Shown piece by piece: positions 1-11,292 of a stretch of DNA of 60,959 nt. Source of the DNA: Gnetum montanum. Lineage: Eukaryota; Streptophyta; Gnetopsida; Gnetales; Gnetaceae. The stretch is taken from contig MNCI01034296.1 in the NCBI GenBank assembly GCA_015680685.1, positions 46,928 to 107,886 on the forward strand. Reading direction: 5' to 3'. The notes under the pieces are model-generated. The model did not search any database and was not told where the DNA came from. It was given only the letters and a program-made list of their open reading frames with translations. A program made the translations under genes and the position numbers. The first letter of the stretch is position 1. Every line of letters begins with the position of its first letter.

Positions 1-566
1 TTGCATGAGAACCACACCATGCAAAGACTTATTTTTATTCACTCAGCTTCTTAATTTTTGAACAATGTCAGAATGGAAAAAAACCCAAAAAAATCATCCA
101 AGCACCTGAGAGAATGACCAACACAAATGCATCGAATCCCCTTGAAGTCACACCCTTTTCATCCTTTGAGTCTTTCCTTGGTTTGAAAAGTACCCAGCCA
201 CCAATTCATTAAAAGTTTACTTAGAAAAAGAGGGACTGTATAGTTCCAAGCCAAAGGAGACCATAGAGTTGTATGGATGAGTGGATGGTGTGGACTTATT
301 GCCTATTTTACCAAAAGAACCATACCTTAATATCAGCATCATAACTCAAAGGTAAAAACCAAACATTAGCAATCAATATGATATAATTCAATCCACCATC
401 ATGAGCACTTATTGGATGATGAATAAAAGTAAATCAAGCAATCAAAAAAATAGTAAAAATATGAATGTTGGTGTAAAAAAAAATAAGTTGAAAAAATGTG
501 TGAAACAAAAACGTGTAAAAAAATGTGTAACAAAAAAATTTAAAAAGAACTGAGGGCCTAGAATGG
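1..566 (-). other. 3' noncoding region of element A
   Basis: No coding sequence lies downstream of pol here. Read on the minus strand, the stretch aligns with the post-pol noncoding DNA of B, C and H. At the left edge (about 1-30) it contains the first arm of the stem-loop conserved in those copies (CTTTGCA, then TGGTGTGG); the second arm lies outside the window. It is rich in A/T homopolymer runs. Confidence 0.75.
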
Positions 567-1960
567 TTAGCATAGGTAGCCATCTCCCCGATGACTGAGT
601 TGGAAGGAGGAGATCCAAAATAGTGAGCAAGGTTGTCCACTAATAGAGGTAGCATGTGTATTGGCTATCCTAAGCTCATGAAAAGGTTTGGTTTGTTGCA
701 CGTTGACCAACAATTTCTTGTCTAGGCCCTTAGGTTTGTATATTGTCATGGCCCCTAAAGGAAAATTTGCGTAAATAATATAAGGTCCTTCCCATAGTGT
801 TTGAAATTTAGTACGTTGTGGCACATGTGTGGGATTCTAGTAGAGAACCTTATCTCCTGGCTGATATTTAACTTTCCTAATTCTTAGGTTATGACATTAT
901 TTATTGAAGGCCTTGTGCAATTCATTAGATGATAGGGCAACTAATCAATTTTCATGTAGCAAGTTAAGGGTTACTAATCCTTGTCTCTGTGCTAGATCAA
1001 GGTCAAGCTTGAGGTCACATGTCATGGATAGTGTATAGAGCTTAGTTTGAATGGGAAGCATTGGTAATTTACTGTACACTAACTTAGAGGGAGAGTAGCT
1101 TGTAGGAAGTTTCCATGTGGAGCAGTATGCCCAAAGAGCATCCTTCAGTTTAGTGCTCTAGTCTCACGTAAACTTGCTAATGGTTCTTGTCAATATCTTC
1201 GTAATCTCCCTATTGGTAACTTTTGCTTGACCATTCACTTAGGGGTGGTATGGTGTAGTTAATTTATGCTCAATCCCTAAGCATTGCATTAATTTCTGAA
1301 AAGTTGCACTTGTGAAGTGTGTACCATTGTTTGAAATAAGTGCACGCAGCACACCAAACCTATTTATGATTTGTTGTTGAACAAATCATGCAGCTGTAGA
1401 TGATGTACAATCTTTAATAGTAGCTACTTCGGCCCATTTTGTTAAGTAATCAATGGCAACAATAATATAAGCTTTTCCATTGGACATTGGTGTAATCAGC
1501 CCCATAAAATCAATTCCCAAAATGTCGAGGGGTTCTAATGGTTGAATCCATTATTGTGGATCCTCCATGCTAGCAGTCATTCCCCCATCACATTGACAAT
1601 GCTCACAAGATTAGACGAAACGATGGGTGTCCCGAAATAATGTAGGTCAATAATATTCTGCAAGCAGGATCTTGATGGTCGTTTATCTCCTAGCGTAATG
1701 ACCCCCACAAGGACCCTTATGAGCGTCTTGGAGAACTTGTAGTTGATCTATATTAGGAACATACCATCGAACCAAGCCATCAGGACACACTTTGTAAAGT
1801 TGCCCATTGATCTCCATAAAGTACTTGGCTTGGTGAAGAAACTGTTGTTTCTTCTTAAGGTTTAACTCTTATGGTGTTTGTTGGGTGAGGAGATAGGTAA
1901 GAATGCTACTGTACCAGTTTGTCTCTGTGGGTGATTGATTATTCACTATACCAGAAAAGA
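567..1960 (-). pseudogene. Element A integrase (degenerate)
   Basis: On the minus strand the reading gives the integrase zinc-finger region (complement of about 1590-1780), the catalytic core (about 1150-1530) and a C-terminal part with the WEGPYII module (about 567-830) and no chromodomain. The core block reads GLITPMSNGKAYII, then ALISNNGTHF. The second catalytic Asp of the D,D,E triad (normally SDNG) is Asn here, so this copy could not integrate. Stops interrupt the frame; several stand where relatives have Gln. The last 86 codons (567-824) are open and end at the same HLC-type C-terminus as element B. Confidence 0.88.
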
Positions 1961-2019
1961 TGAATTCAATCAGGGAAATGATCAGAAATTGGATACTCAT
2001 CCTCTTTGTTGTCCCATCA

Positions 2020-3480
2020 CAACTGAGATAAATGATCAGCCTTGCGATTGATCATCATAAATCAAACTCTTGTAAGATTACAAGCCATTGTATGATACGA
2101 AGGCTTACCATTGGCTTATTCATGAGGAACCATATTGCACTATGATCTATATGTACATATACTTTATATCCTAATACATAGTGTCTAAACTTTTCTAGTG
2201 CAAACACTACAACCATTAATTCTTTCTCTATGGTAGTGTAGTTAAGTTGTGCACCAGTGATACTTCTACTTGCACAATGGATGTAATAAGGACACTTCTG
2301 GTCATCTAATTATGTAAGTACAGCTCCTAAGGCATAGTTGGATGTGTCAGTCATGATATGGAATGGTTTGGACTAGTTAGGAGCTTGTAGAATGGGTGTT
2401 TCTACTAGCTTCTGCTTTAAAGTTTGGAAAGCTAGTTTGAATTCCCTGGTCCATTCGAAAGGTATGTCATTTTTCGTTAATTCCACCAATGGTTTGACAA
2501 CCTTTGAAAATTTCTTAATAAATCTCCTATAGTAGCCAGTGTATCCAAGGAATGACTGAATATCTTTGACACTTTTCGGTTGATGGGTAATTCCTTGGAT
2601 ATCTTTGATTTTCTCGGGGTCTACCTCTATCCCGGTATGTGGGATTTTGTGCACTAGTACTACACCCTCTTGGACAATGAAATGGCTTTTCTACTAGTTG
2701 TGCCTCAAATTGGTTTCTACACATCTTTTTAACACTTGCTCTAATCAATCCAAGGCTTGATCAAAGTTTGCTCCATAAGTGGAGAAGTCATCCATAAAGA
2801 CCTCCATGCCATTGCCTATCTGCTATTGGAATATGCTTAGAACTAGTCGTTGAAATGTTGTAGGTGCATTACACAAGCCAAACGACATCTATTTGTATGC
2901 GAACGTTCCCCAAGGACTGGTGAACATAGTCTTGGCTTGGTCTTCTAGGGCTATTTGTATTTGGTTGTATCCGCTATATCCATCCAGAAAACTATAATAG
3001 GGATGCGCTGTGATGGTGTCTAAGACTTGGTTGACAAATGGCAATGGAAAGTGATCTTTGAATGTTACCATATTTAGTAGCTTGAAATCTATACACACCC
3101 TCCAATTGCCTCCCTTTTTAGGCACAATAACTAAGGGGCTAACCCATTCACTATTAGCAATGGGGTATATGAACCTAGCCTTGAGAAGCTATTTGATTTC
3201 TTCCTTAACTACTTGCTTTAGCTTAGGGTTTAGTCATCTCTGTGGTTGTCTTCGAGGCTTCATGGAGGGGTCAGTGTAAATTCTATGTTGGCATATCCTA
3301 GGATCTATTCTAGTTAATTTGGGATATGATCAAGTGAAGGCTTCCAACCATTTATTTATTACTTTCAGTAGTTCTTCTTTCTGTTGAGGAGCAAGCTTAG
3401 CGTTGATAATTACCAATTTTCTATTTCAAGGAACGTGTATTCCATACTAGTGGACAATGGTTTCAGCTTGAGGGGCTCCT
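2020..3480 (-). pseudogene. Element A reverse transcriptase and RNase H (degenerate)
   Basis: Minus-strand reading frames at 2889-3125 and 2373-2654 give RT blocks: VCIDFKLLN, FPLPFVNQVLD, SFLDGYSGYNQIQIA, then SFLGYTGYYRRFI and the connection to RNase H. The FMDD active-site region lies near 2780-2800 (complement). RNase H continues to about 2020 with the DHLS end motif region. Stops such as those replacing Gln and Trp codons break the frame. The order matches the Athila polyprotein. Confidence 0.88.
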
Positions 3481-3689
3481 TCTTAAATTTCTTAGGGATT
3501 TCCATCTTCCCCCAGTTGATATTTTCAAGGTTAAGACTTGGAAGTTGACGGTGGGACTTCCTCTAATGCGTCTATGCTACCGATGTAAGCAAAAGTCAAA
3601 CCCTTAGCTGGTTCCATGCATATGAGTGAACTGCTTTCTTGATCAGCTATCAGCCACTGGGTGTCTTCCTATTGTGTGGCTGCTGCATA

Positions 3690-4350
3690 CAGGCATCTTT
3701 ATATGTTAATCACTTGTGCACACTGATTACATGCAGGCAATGCTAAAATTTGCACAAACCATAACCTTTGCACACAATTACACCCTATGTCACTGTATGT
3801 GATGCATGGAACTTTCTTGTTCTTGATCTTTCCAAATGTATTTTCCTTTGATATTTCTAGGGAAAGATTGTGGATTCCTAGGCATGCATCAACTGTGCTT
3901 AGCCATGCTCTTCCCATTATGATTGGGAAGTCCCCCTTATTGTTGTTCACCTGAATCACTAGGAAATCATCTAGGTACAACCATCTACAAACAGTGGTAA
4001 CAATGCCCTCCACTGGTCCCAACAAGATAGTGATAGACTGGTCGGCCAACTCTAGATGAATGTTTCTCTTTTTCAATGGAGGCAGGTTCTAGGCCTTGTA
4101 CATTTCTTGAGAAATCAAGTTGACACTGAAACCTGAATCCAAAAGAGCCTTGTACAGTTCATTTCTAGTGATTTGTAAATATATTAGAGGATTCCTAGGA
4201 TTAGAGAATTTTCTAGGAACATGGCCAACTTTGATCCAATCAGTGATGGCATGTGTTAGCATGACTATATGTGTTGAGTGCGGTGGTTGAGTTGAAGGGG
4301 ACTTCGAAGTTTTGATTGATATTGAGGCATCTAAGAAATTGACCACTTAT
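3690..4350 (-). pseudogene. Element A protease and Cys-rich linker
   Basis: The minus-strand frames 4089-4346 and 3699-4076 form a retroviral-type aspartic protease. The active-site stretch reads ALLDSGFSVNLIS and the later block is IIMGRAWLSTVDA. It is followed by a linker with a C-x-C and a C-x2-C pair (GCNCVQ ... PACNQC, 14 residues between them) that element B shares with the same spacing. One stop (after MYKA) separates the two frames and stands where B has Trp. The gag tail lies upstream and RT follows. Confidence 0.85.
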
Positions 4351-6814
4351 GATTGCAAGGGCTTGGTTGGACTGTTGGTTTTAAAGAAAGGTATTTTCTT
4401 CATGTGGTTGTTGGATCCAATAGTAGGTTGAGAGTTAACAGCCCTTGTGGGATTCTGTTGCTGCAACTGGGTAGGGATTTCACCTTGCATAGCTGGAGTA
4501 GGTGGTAGTGGAGTCATTGGTGGAAGAGATGCAGCCGAATGAGAAGGATGATATGCTTGGAGAATATTGTCTTTAGAAGAGGGAGTTCCATAATACTTGT
4601 GGGCTTGGTAGTGAGGTTGAGGAGTGATGTGACCAGTAGAGTCACGTGGGGAGATTGGCTGGTGCACGTAATATCCATATGGGTCAAGTTGTCGATAAGG
4701 ATACTATTGCCTTGGTGGTGGCATTCCCCATGATTGTGGGCATTGCCACTATTGATATTGCTCAATCAGTTGTGATGAAGTTCCACTGGGATAATACGTT
4801 AAGGGTTGGTGGAACTATCTTGGGTTACCTTGAGGGTAAGGTAACCTTCAGGGTGTTTGCTTTTTGTTTAATTGTGGGTTGAGTGCATATACCCTAGACT
4901 CCTGTAGATGTGAGATTATAGGGCAACATCCCTTAGATTGGTCATATTGACATATCTCACATCCACTATCATTATCTGTTTCTGAATTCACAACCTCTTC
5001 AATGATGGCAACTTTGTTATTACCCTTGCTACCAGCATGTTTAGCCTCTCTCTTTTTTTTTCATGATCACTACCTTACTCTCTAGACTCCTCTACTATNT
5101 TTTTTTTTCATGATCACTACCTTACTCTCTAGACTCCTCTACTATTTTAAGAATAATTTGAAATCTATTGTCTAGGGAATCCCACATTTGGTCTACCTTT
5201 GCTAAAACTTCTGATGTCATATTTATGATAGGCAAAGTTTTCCTATTCACCATCTCTTCCACAAAATCTTACTCCCCTCTTCTGAAAGAAAGGATCTCAT
5301 TTATACTCTTCTGTACTTTCTCTCTTCCATAGCTCACCTTCTTCCTTAGCAACTTGCTCCAATAGTCTTTGAATTTGATGGGACCTAAGCTCGAATAGTC
5401 TTCCTTGGGCATAAGTCCCAAGGGTTCTTCTTGTTTCATGCCTAAGCCCATCTATGAGATGGTGTAGTTGATCCTTTTGCGAATAACCATGGCTAGGACA
5501 ACGATGTAAAAATGCATAGTATCAGCCCATTGTAGCATCCAAGGGTTCATGTCCTCCTTGTTTCTAGCCTTGGATTTTCTTTTGCTAGTTGGACACTCAG
5601 GAGTATGTTTGGTGCTTATTGTTGAATAATTCTAACATAGTACTCCATCTATGAATAGATTCCAATTCTAAGGACCAATACTCGCTTTTCGCTTCTTTAA
5701 CTAGTGTCTGTGGGAACACCTTAAGTTTTTTCCATTCATTCTCTATGTTTTGTAAGGCACACGCGTTATGGAATGCTTGTAAATGATTTTGAGGATCAGC
5801 ATTGTATCCCCCTTCAAATCATGGGATATTGTTCATATATAATCTCTTGATCCTACTATCTTTCTAGTGCCTTGTTGGAATTCTAATAGCCTTAGTTATG
5901 TCTAACATACTTTGAGTAGCGAGTAGGGGTTCATCGTGATCATCTCGTCCATGGCATCTATGATGCCTACGTTGTTCCCTACTCTCCCTTCTTCTATGTT
6001 GTGACTCTCTAGAGTGCCTTCGTCCCCTTTCTCGGCTGTTTCATCTATGACTTCCACTTTACCTACTTTTATCCCCATGGTCTTTTTCTTTATGACCATA
6101 TCTAGATATTAAAGGAGAGGATGAAGAAGATGATGATGGTGAAGAAGAAGGAGAACCATTACCATGATGGTGTTTGCTACCTTCTCTTCTACGGTCTTGG
6201 CCCCGATCGTGATTGTGATCAGAATGTCCACATTTATCATGAGTTTGTGTCCCTTTTTCAGATCCTTTGTGGCCGTGGGTATCAGAACCTGGGTTATGAA
6301 TAGTGGAATGAAGGTCCTGATACAAAACTCCTTGGCCAAAGTCAAGGGGAGGAACATCGTTGTGTGGGCGACTACCTAAGGTACCACTCTCATTTTCGCT
6401 TAAGACATGTGGGGCATCCTGGGACCACTTACCCTTCAAATACTTATGATGTCTCTCCTATTTCAAGTCCCTTTGATGTTGTGCCTTTGTGGGATGGTAT
6501 TCTCTCAGGTCATGGTCTTGCACAACGTATTTTGCGTGTAAGTGCGGCATGCCAATTCGTGTGAGAACACAAAGAAGCATGCTCGGGACTGAACGATCGG
6601 GAGGTAACACTATGTTACCTTCTAAGTCTCACCAATGTAGTTGTTCATCTTGATGGAGGATAAAGGTGAAGTCTAGTATATACTCATTAGGATGAATATA
6701 TACCACTCAAACTTGTTGAGGGACTGGGAGATCAACGTCATGTGTATTACGCTGCCGACTGTTTCCTGTTTCAGAGCTAGGCAGTGAGGCACTTTCATAT
6801 AAAAAAGGAGACAT
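4351..6814 (-). pseudogene. Element A gag (degenerate)
   Basis: The likely start is the ATG at 6814 (minus strand), 118 bases after the primer site, reading MSPFLYESASLPS. The N-terminal block HPNEYILDFTFILHQDEQL matches B and E. A Ser/His-rich stretch (complement of 6059-6439, with SPSSSPSSSSSSSP) is shared with B. A zinc-knuckle-like CEICQYDQSKGCC lies near the complement of 4910-4960, with the usual His replaced by Gln. Pro/Gln-rich sequence follows up to the protease. Stops, frameshifts and a 46-bp assembly duplication interrupt it. Confidence 0.8.
5053..5145. repeat. 46-bp direct duplication around a single n (probable assembly scar)
   Basis: Bases 5053-5098 and 5100-5145 are identical and are separated by one n at 5099. 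The same arrangement, also exactly 46 bp, occurs at 38821-38914. This looks like an uncollapsed overlap at a contig join and not biology. It adds 47 bases to element A's gag region. Confidence 0.85.
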
Positions 6815-6931
6815 ACTTGTCTATTCAGTGTGTAATGTATTCTTGTTTATTATTTTCTCAACCAACCCTAAGGGTTCATTCCAATGACGTGAATGATTTT
6901 CTATGTTCTAGTTAGTGCACAAACAACTAAG

Positions 6932-6949
6932 TCCCTAGCAATGGTGCCA
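6932..6949 (-). promoter_or_regulatory. Element A primer-binding site (tRNA-Asp type)
   Basis: One base inside the LTR, the minus strand reads TGGTGCCATTGCTAGGGA. The complement of the plant tRNA-Asp 3' end is TGGCGCCGTTGCCGGGGA. The mismatches are all transitions, consistent with decay after insertion. Confidence 0.85.
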
Positions 6950-6950
6950 A

Positions 6951-7584
6951 TGATGAGCGGCGAGGTACCCCTATGCTCAACCATACAAATACGAGCGTTT
7001 CATGCATGATTCGGTTGAATTTAAAGGACTAAGTGCTTATGTGCCCTTGTGAAACAAGGATGGGTTGGTTGATCATTGTCTTCCCAAGCTTACCTATATG
7101 TCACCATTGTATGGTTAAGTAAGCTTGAGGCATATGATTTTTATAGCTTTTATGTTTTTATGTCCTACGCTAGTAGGGAAGGAGAGAGGTAACTAAGTGA
7201 CTAATTTAACTTAACTAGTCATTAACTAAGNATACATAAGGTGTGCTCAGGTACAAAATTCTCAAATAAAGATCCATCCACACTTAGACCTCCTACTATG
7301 AGCACTTGGAAAATACTCTAACTTTCAAATAGACTACAAGAGTTTCGCTACTTGATTTCTAAAAAAACTTCTCTCAATTGTGCGCCTAGGCATTATATTT
7401 ATAGACTTGGGAGTAACTACTCTAATAATTAGAGTAATAGCTCTAAGAAATAGAATAACTACTAAAGTAACCGCTAGAGTAACCACTCTAATAATTAGAA
7501 TAACTGCTAGAGTAACCGCTAGAGTAAGAACTCTAATAATTAGAGTAACTGCTAAAGTAACCACTAGAGTAACCACTCTCATCA
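6951..7584 (-). repeat. Element A 5' LTR (634 bp)
   Basis: On the minus strand the LTR starts TGATGAG at 7584 and ends CTCATCA at 6951. A TATA box (CTATAAATA, complement of 7397-7405) lies about 180 bases into the LTR. The U3 part between LTR start and TATA is almost wholly a repeat array (see 7424-7578). A single n lies at 7231. The 3' third resembles the ends of the B and H LTRs (a GTATGGTTG-type block, then TACCTCxCC). Confidence 0.88.
7424..7578. repeat. U3 palindromic repeat array of LTR A
   Basis: Interleaved copies of ACTCTAATAATTAGAGTAA (a near-perfect palindrome) and CCGCTAGAGTAAC fill the space upstream of the LTR A TATA box. There are about four palindromic and six shorter units. 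The sequence is unrelated to the arrays in the same position of LTRs B, C and H. Confidence 0.8.
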
Positions 7585-7760
7585 TATACAAACTGAAAAG
7601 CCCAAACAACAAGTAGTTGGTCAACATCCAAAAAATAAAGCCTTTTCATGAGCTAAAGTAAGCTAGTGCAATAAATACCTCAACGGATGGGTAACCATGC
7701 TCAAATTTTCAAATGTCTACCTTCCAACTCAATCATGGGGGAGATGGCCATTTATGCTAA
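7585..7760 (+). pseudogene. Element C: last codons of pol
   Basis: The sequence aligns codon for codon with the pol end of H and B (VNIQ, then KPF, then the QLSHGGDGHLC-like C-terminus). The final stop is taa at 7758-7760. The frame has stops where H has Trp and Gln codons. Element A cut the gene here. Confidence 0.85.
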
Positions 7761-9189
7761 CCATATACATGGCTCTTCAGTTTTCTATTTTTTGTTTTAC
7801 ATCATCATTAGTACATTTAAATATTTCTGGAATATTTTACACTTTCTTATATATTTTACTTTATTTTTAGTGTTTGATTTTCTAATTTTTTACTAATAAA
7901 TGTGCTTTGTGCTGACAGGACATAGTGGTGCTATAGTTGTTACTAATGGTGGGTTGTGCTTAATGTTTTTTTTGCTAATGTCTACTTTCTATTTCTGAGT
8001 TTTGTACTAATGGCTAAGTCATGGTTTCTTTTTCATGGAACAAGTAGTGAGTCCATGACATTCAGTTATCCACAAACCTTATGGTTTTACTAATTTTGTA
8101 AGTTTGAGATCCTTTTCATTAAATAAACTTTTAATAAATTTGTGACCTTGGTAGTTTCTAGAATTGGAAAGGATTCAAAGGTTTGCACAAGGTGTAACTT
8201 CAAGGGGACTCAATACTCTTTGTACTCTTTTACTTGCTCGAGTGGATGAGTGTTTTCATAGACTTCTTATCATTTTGTGTTGACCAATAATAGGAAGTTA
8301 AACAAAGTCTTTGCATGGTGTTGTTCCCATAAAAAAAGAAAAATAAACAATAAAAAAAATAAAAAAGAGAAAAAAAAGCATGATGGAAATTCAAAGCACA
8401 CCCCTTAGACAAATAAATGTGCTATAAGCATTGGTTATGGGACTAGAAAGACATGTTACCCATGCCTGAAGGTCCCCTCTAACTAAGGCACTCTTTCACT
8501 TCTTACTTCTCTTTTCTTCTCTTTATGGAATGATGGTTGTTCTTTGGGTGCACTCTTGTGTCTTGAAGAGGTGGATCGGTCTTGGAGTGATGATGCGAAG
8601 TCACTGAAAGTGGTTGGTTTTTGTTTGGTCTAAGGATGGATCTTCTTAGGTCATGTTAAAAACAATTATATAAGGAACCTCTTATGACCTCAATTCAAAA
8701 TTCCATTCCACCTTCTCCATCATCAGTCTATGCTGTCCATGACTTACCTCACTATCGGTGTCCATGTTCTTGATTTAGTGTCTTAGTCTAATGTACTTGA
8801 ATTCTTTGGTTGAATCTTCTAGGTTTTGGTCCTAATCATTAATTACCTATGGAAGCCATAGACTCCTTAGGTTGAGGCTATGTAAGGGCAAACAAGGCAT
8901 GTGCCTACTATGGAGAGGATCCACTTGCATCTCTCTTGGTTGGATTTGTTAAGCACCTTATCCTTAGGCATTCTTATAAGCAAAATCTTTTGTACACCCA
9001 TCTTCTACATCAAACCATGTTCTCCTTTACATATTTTGTTCAATAAACATATTCTCCATGAAATTTTTGAATTTTTGAGCTTTCAAAGACTCTCTTCAAT
9101 GATTTCATCATATTCTTTTATTTTATGGAACTCCATGGACTCCAAATTCCTTTAGAAATCCCTTGTATTTTTCAAGATATTCAACTTTG
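7761..9189 (+). other. Element C post-pol noncoding region
   Basis: No convincing reading frame is present. The stretch aligns with 51932-53510 of H and 19406-20470 of B, so it is an inherited part of the element. It starts with T-rich DNA and contains the conserved stem-loop at 8309-8402. Confidence 0.75.
8309..8402 (+). ncRNA. Conserved 3' noncoding stem-loop (copy in C)
   Basis: Arm CTTTGCA (8309-8315), spacer TGGTGTTG, arm TTCCCAT (8324-8330), an A-rich loop, then the decayed partner ATGGAAATTCAAAG (8383-8395 region) and CACACC (8397-8402). The same layout is found in B and twice in H, with some paired changes. A structured RNA is an inference. Confidence 0.5.
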
Positions 9190-9300
9190 AAAATTTTGTC
9201 TATGGGCTCTGTATATAGGGCCTCATTAATGGAGTAGACGCATATACAGGGCCTCATATACACAGCCCCATTGATGTAGTGCACAAATAGTATATATATG
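9190..9300 (+). promoter_or_regulatory. Internal promoter-like block upstream of C's second ORF
   Basis: GGGCCTCAT/CCCATTGATG type repeats, related to the arrays in LTRs C and H, lie at about 9215-9275. A TATA-like TATATATATG follows at 9291-9300. Element H has the same arrangement at 53525-53600. Downstream lie a leader with a donor-like GAG/GTAAGC (GT at 9430-9431) and the ORF start at 9732. Promoter function is inferred from this order. Confidence 0.5.
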
Positions 9301-9731
9301 CATGATCCCTCTTTTGAAATTTTCACATTTTCTCACAAATGCTAAGGACCTTTTTCAAATTTTTAGAGCCCATAACTTCCTAATTGTTTATTCAAATCAC
9401 TTTGTTCTTCAACCCTATAGCTATTGGAGGTAAGCTCTTAGTCATGGGGGCCACAAATGTGCCATTTTTGAGAGAAAAAAATTTCATTTTTTTCTAACTC
9501 CCTCAAAGGTTTAACTCAAAAATCAACATTTAAATATCAAATTATAGAGTTAAACTCTTCCAACGAGCTCTTGTGATACTTATAATGAAAATTAATAAAT
9601 AAAATAATAATAAATATCAATCTACCATGATCCAACCTTATCTAAGTGTAACTAAATGAAAAGATAAGGTACTCAAAATATTCTATGTTACACATTATAT
9701 CTACTAATCCATGGATGTGTTGTGACCGCAT
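9301..9731 (+). other. Leader of C's second ORF
   Basis: This noncoding stretch aligns with 53601-54053 of H. It contains a splice-donor-like GTAAGC at 9430 and a polypurine-like AGTCATGGGGG at 9440-9450. The acceptor present in H and B just before the ATG is degraded here (gcat in place of cag). It is A/T rich. Confidence 0.5.
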
Positions 9732-10598
9732 ATGGCACTGAAAGGGAAGCACACATAAGAAGAAGGATCATCTCAACAAAGGGAGAAATGGCCAAGAATG
9801 GGAAGTGGCCAAGAATAAGCCCAGGAAAAACCACTTGCAACGCACAATATAGGTCCTCTTAGGGAAGAGGCCAAGGTGAAATCTATTCATTAGATTCTAG
9901 AACTAGTAGCAATAACAGAATATTCTCACTAGGATGAGGCACCAGCTCAACAAGCAAATCTTGAACTGACCTTAACAGAAACCTACTTGAATCACATGAG
10001 ATTGAGGGAGGTCCAAAATGTAGTGCCCAGGATTTAAACTTTGGCCCTTTCTTGGAGCAAGCACCAAAAGAAGTATAGGACCAATTGAAGACCTCTCCCA
10101 TGTGGCCAGTCATCACTTCCATTGGGGAGTTGTACATGGAAGAGACATTTTTATTTTGGAACAATAGGTAGGCTAGTTCAATAGTTAAAATTAAGGACAT
10201 ATCAATGTCCTACTTAGTTCAAGCCATTGTTGAAGTGCTTGGGTCGCTAGAAATAGGGACGAATCTCATTGAGATTCCAATGCAAGTAGATCCTGGCATC
10301 AAGAAATAATGGATGTGACAGTGCTATGGTATCGACTGAAAGGAGTTTGACATGCTCACACTAGCAAAAAGGAACCACTAAAATAGTGTGACCTTCTACC
10401 TAAATTCCACAGTGAGGCTAAGCATGATCACTACATTTTATGCCCATGCATGTGCTACTTTGAGTGGGAGATTTTCTATTAACCTTCCACAATTGATGTA
10501 TCTGGAGATGGAAAAGAAATTTAAAGAGAATAAACATAGAAGGAAGGTAATCTCCTTTACATGCCTCATCAAAAAACTCTATCGGAGGGGAGGAATAG
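9732..10598 (+). pseudogene. Element C second ORF, N-terminal part
   Basis: Downstream-of-pol ORF beginning MALKGK at 9732, homologous to 54054-54900 of H. The clearest block is LSGRFSINLPQLMYLEMEKK followed by a basic stretch. The region resembles the putative plant transposon protein domain found in other Athila-associated ORFs; that similarity is from memory and uncertain. Several stops interrupt the frame. Element B is inserted at the end of this part, and the ORF resumes at 22124. It occupies the position of the env-like ORF of Athila elements, but I see no signal peptide or membrane segment. Confidence 0.65.
10594..10598. repeat. Target-site duplication of element B, left copy
   Basis: aatag immediately precedes the 5' LTR and is matched exactly by aatag at 22119-22123 after the 3' LTR. 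This proves the two LTRs belong to one insertion. Confidence 0.93.
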
Positions 10599-10620
10599 CG
10601 ATGAGACGCGACATGCATAG

Positions 10621-10770
10621 TGCCGCGATATCGCGTACGCGATATCGCGGTCGCCGCAATATCGCATCCCATGCGATATCGCGTATGCGATATCGCGTAT
10701 GCGATATCGCATCTTTCCCTGTAATATCGCGTACGCGATATCACGTATGCGATATCGCGGTCCACCGCCA
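10621..10770. repeat. GATATC palindrome array in U3 of LTR B (5' copy)
   Basis: Seven GATATC and two AATATC cores lie within GCGATATCGC and GCGTACGC contexts, all self-complementary. The 3' LTR has only three such cores in the same place (about 21105-21147). The array ends about 5 bases before the TATA box and is dense in CpG, unlike most of the window. Confidence 0.88.
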
Positions 10771-11039
10771 TATCTATAAATAAGAGGTGGCACTCCCTTC
10801 ATTTCCCAATCTTGGCTAAAAGTAGTGAAGCTCTGGCAGTTTGAACACTCCAGAGTTAGATTAATTTCCCATGTACCCGCAGTAGGAGTCCTAGAGTGAA
10901 CGACTCTTTATTCGAGCAACTTTGTAATCTGAGCACAAGTTGTGTATGGCAATAAAGACAAACTTGATTAGATAAACCTTGTAGTACATGGTTTTATTTC
11001 ATTATTATTTATTGCTTTCCTAGTGCGCACGAGTACGAC

Positions 11040-11292
11040 TTGATTACGAGCATCTACGGATGTGTACGGCTAATCAAGGAATTGGCTGCTTGTGGCAACA
11101 CGTGAGTACGACTTAACTACGAGCATTGGCTGCTTGGTAACCCAATAGCGTATTCCAGGATCTGTGCTTGGTAATCCCAGTAGTAGTCCAATGTGTACGG
11201 CTAGTTAAGGAATCGACTGCTCATCGCTAGGCTAGAATGTGTGATAAGTATGACTTGGCTACGAGCATCCACGGGTGTGTACGGCTAGCCAA
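11040..11292 (+). repeat. Three inverted repeats with different arms in LTR B
   Basis: TTGATTA (11040-11046) pairs with TAATCAA (11071-11077). TTAACTA (11113-11119) pairs with TAGTTAA (11202-11208). TTGGCTA (11255-11261) pairs with TAGCCAA (11286-11292). Each left arm is followed by CGAGCA and each right arm is preceded by ACGGC and followed by GGAAT. They lie downstream of the TATA box, so they would be in the RNA. Confidence 0.75.

Larger units (their letters stand above)
1..7584 (-). mobile_element. Element A: Athila-lineage Ty3/gypsy retrotransposon, 3' end outside the window
   Basis: On the minus strand the order is 5' LTR (6951-7584), primer site, gag, protease, RT, RNase H, integrase, then 3' noncoding DNA running off the left edge. 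The 3' LTR is not in view. The element sits inside the pol end of element C: C's reading resumes at 7585 exactly where A's LTR ends. The five bases tatac at 7585-7589 should be one copy of the target duplication; the other lies left of the window. Many in-frame stops show it is no longer functional. Lineage comes from the tRNA-Asp type primer site, the FMDD-type RT and the lack of a chromodomain. Confidence 0.9.

Noticed and set aside
6121-6564. Plus-strand open frames opposite element A gag
   Set aside because: They are shadows of the Ser/His-rich gag stretch on the minus strand.
7380-7627. Open frames reading VTLAVTLIIRV repeats near 7400-7600
   Set aside because: These are the U3 repeat array of LTR A translated; hydrophobic repeats are an accident of the ATTAGAGTAA unit.
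10388-10802. Open frames on both strands encoding RTRYR / DIAYAIS repeats
   Set aside because: They are translations of the GATATC palindrome array and run across the junction between C's second ORF and B's LTR, so they are not a gene.
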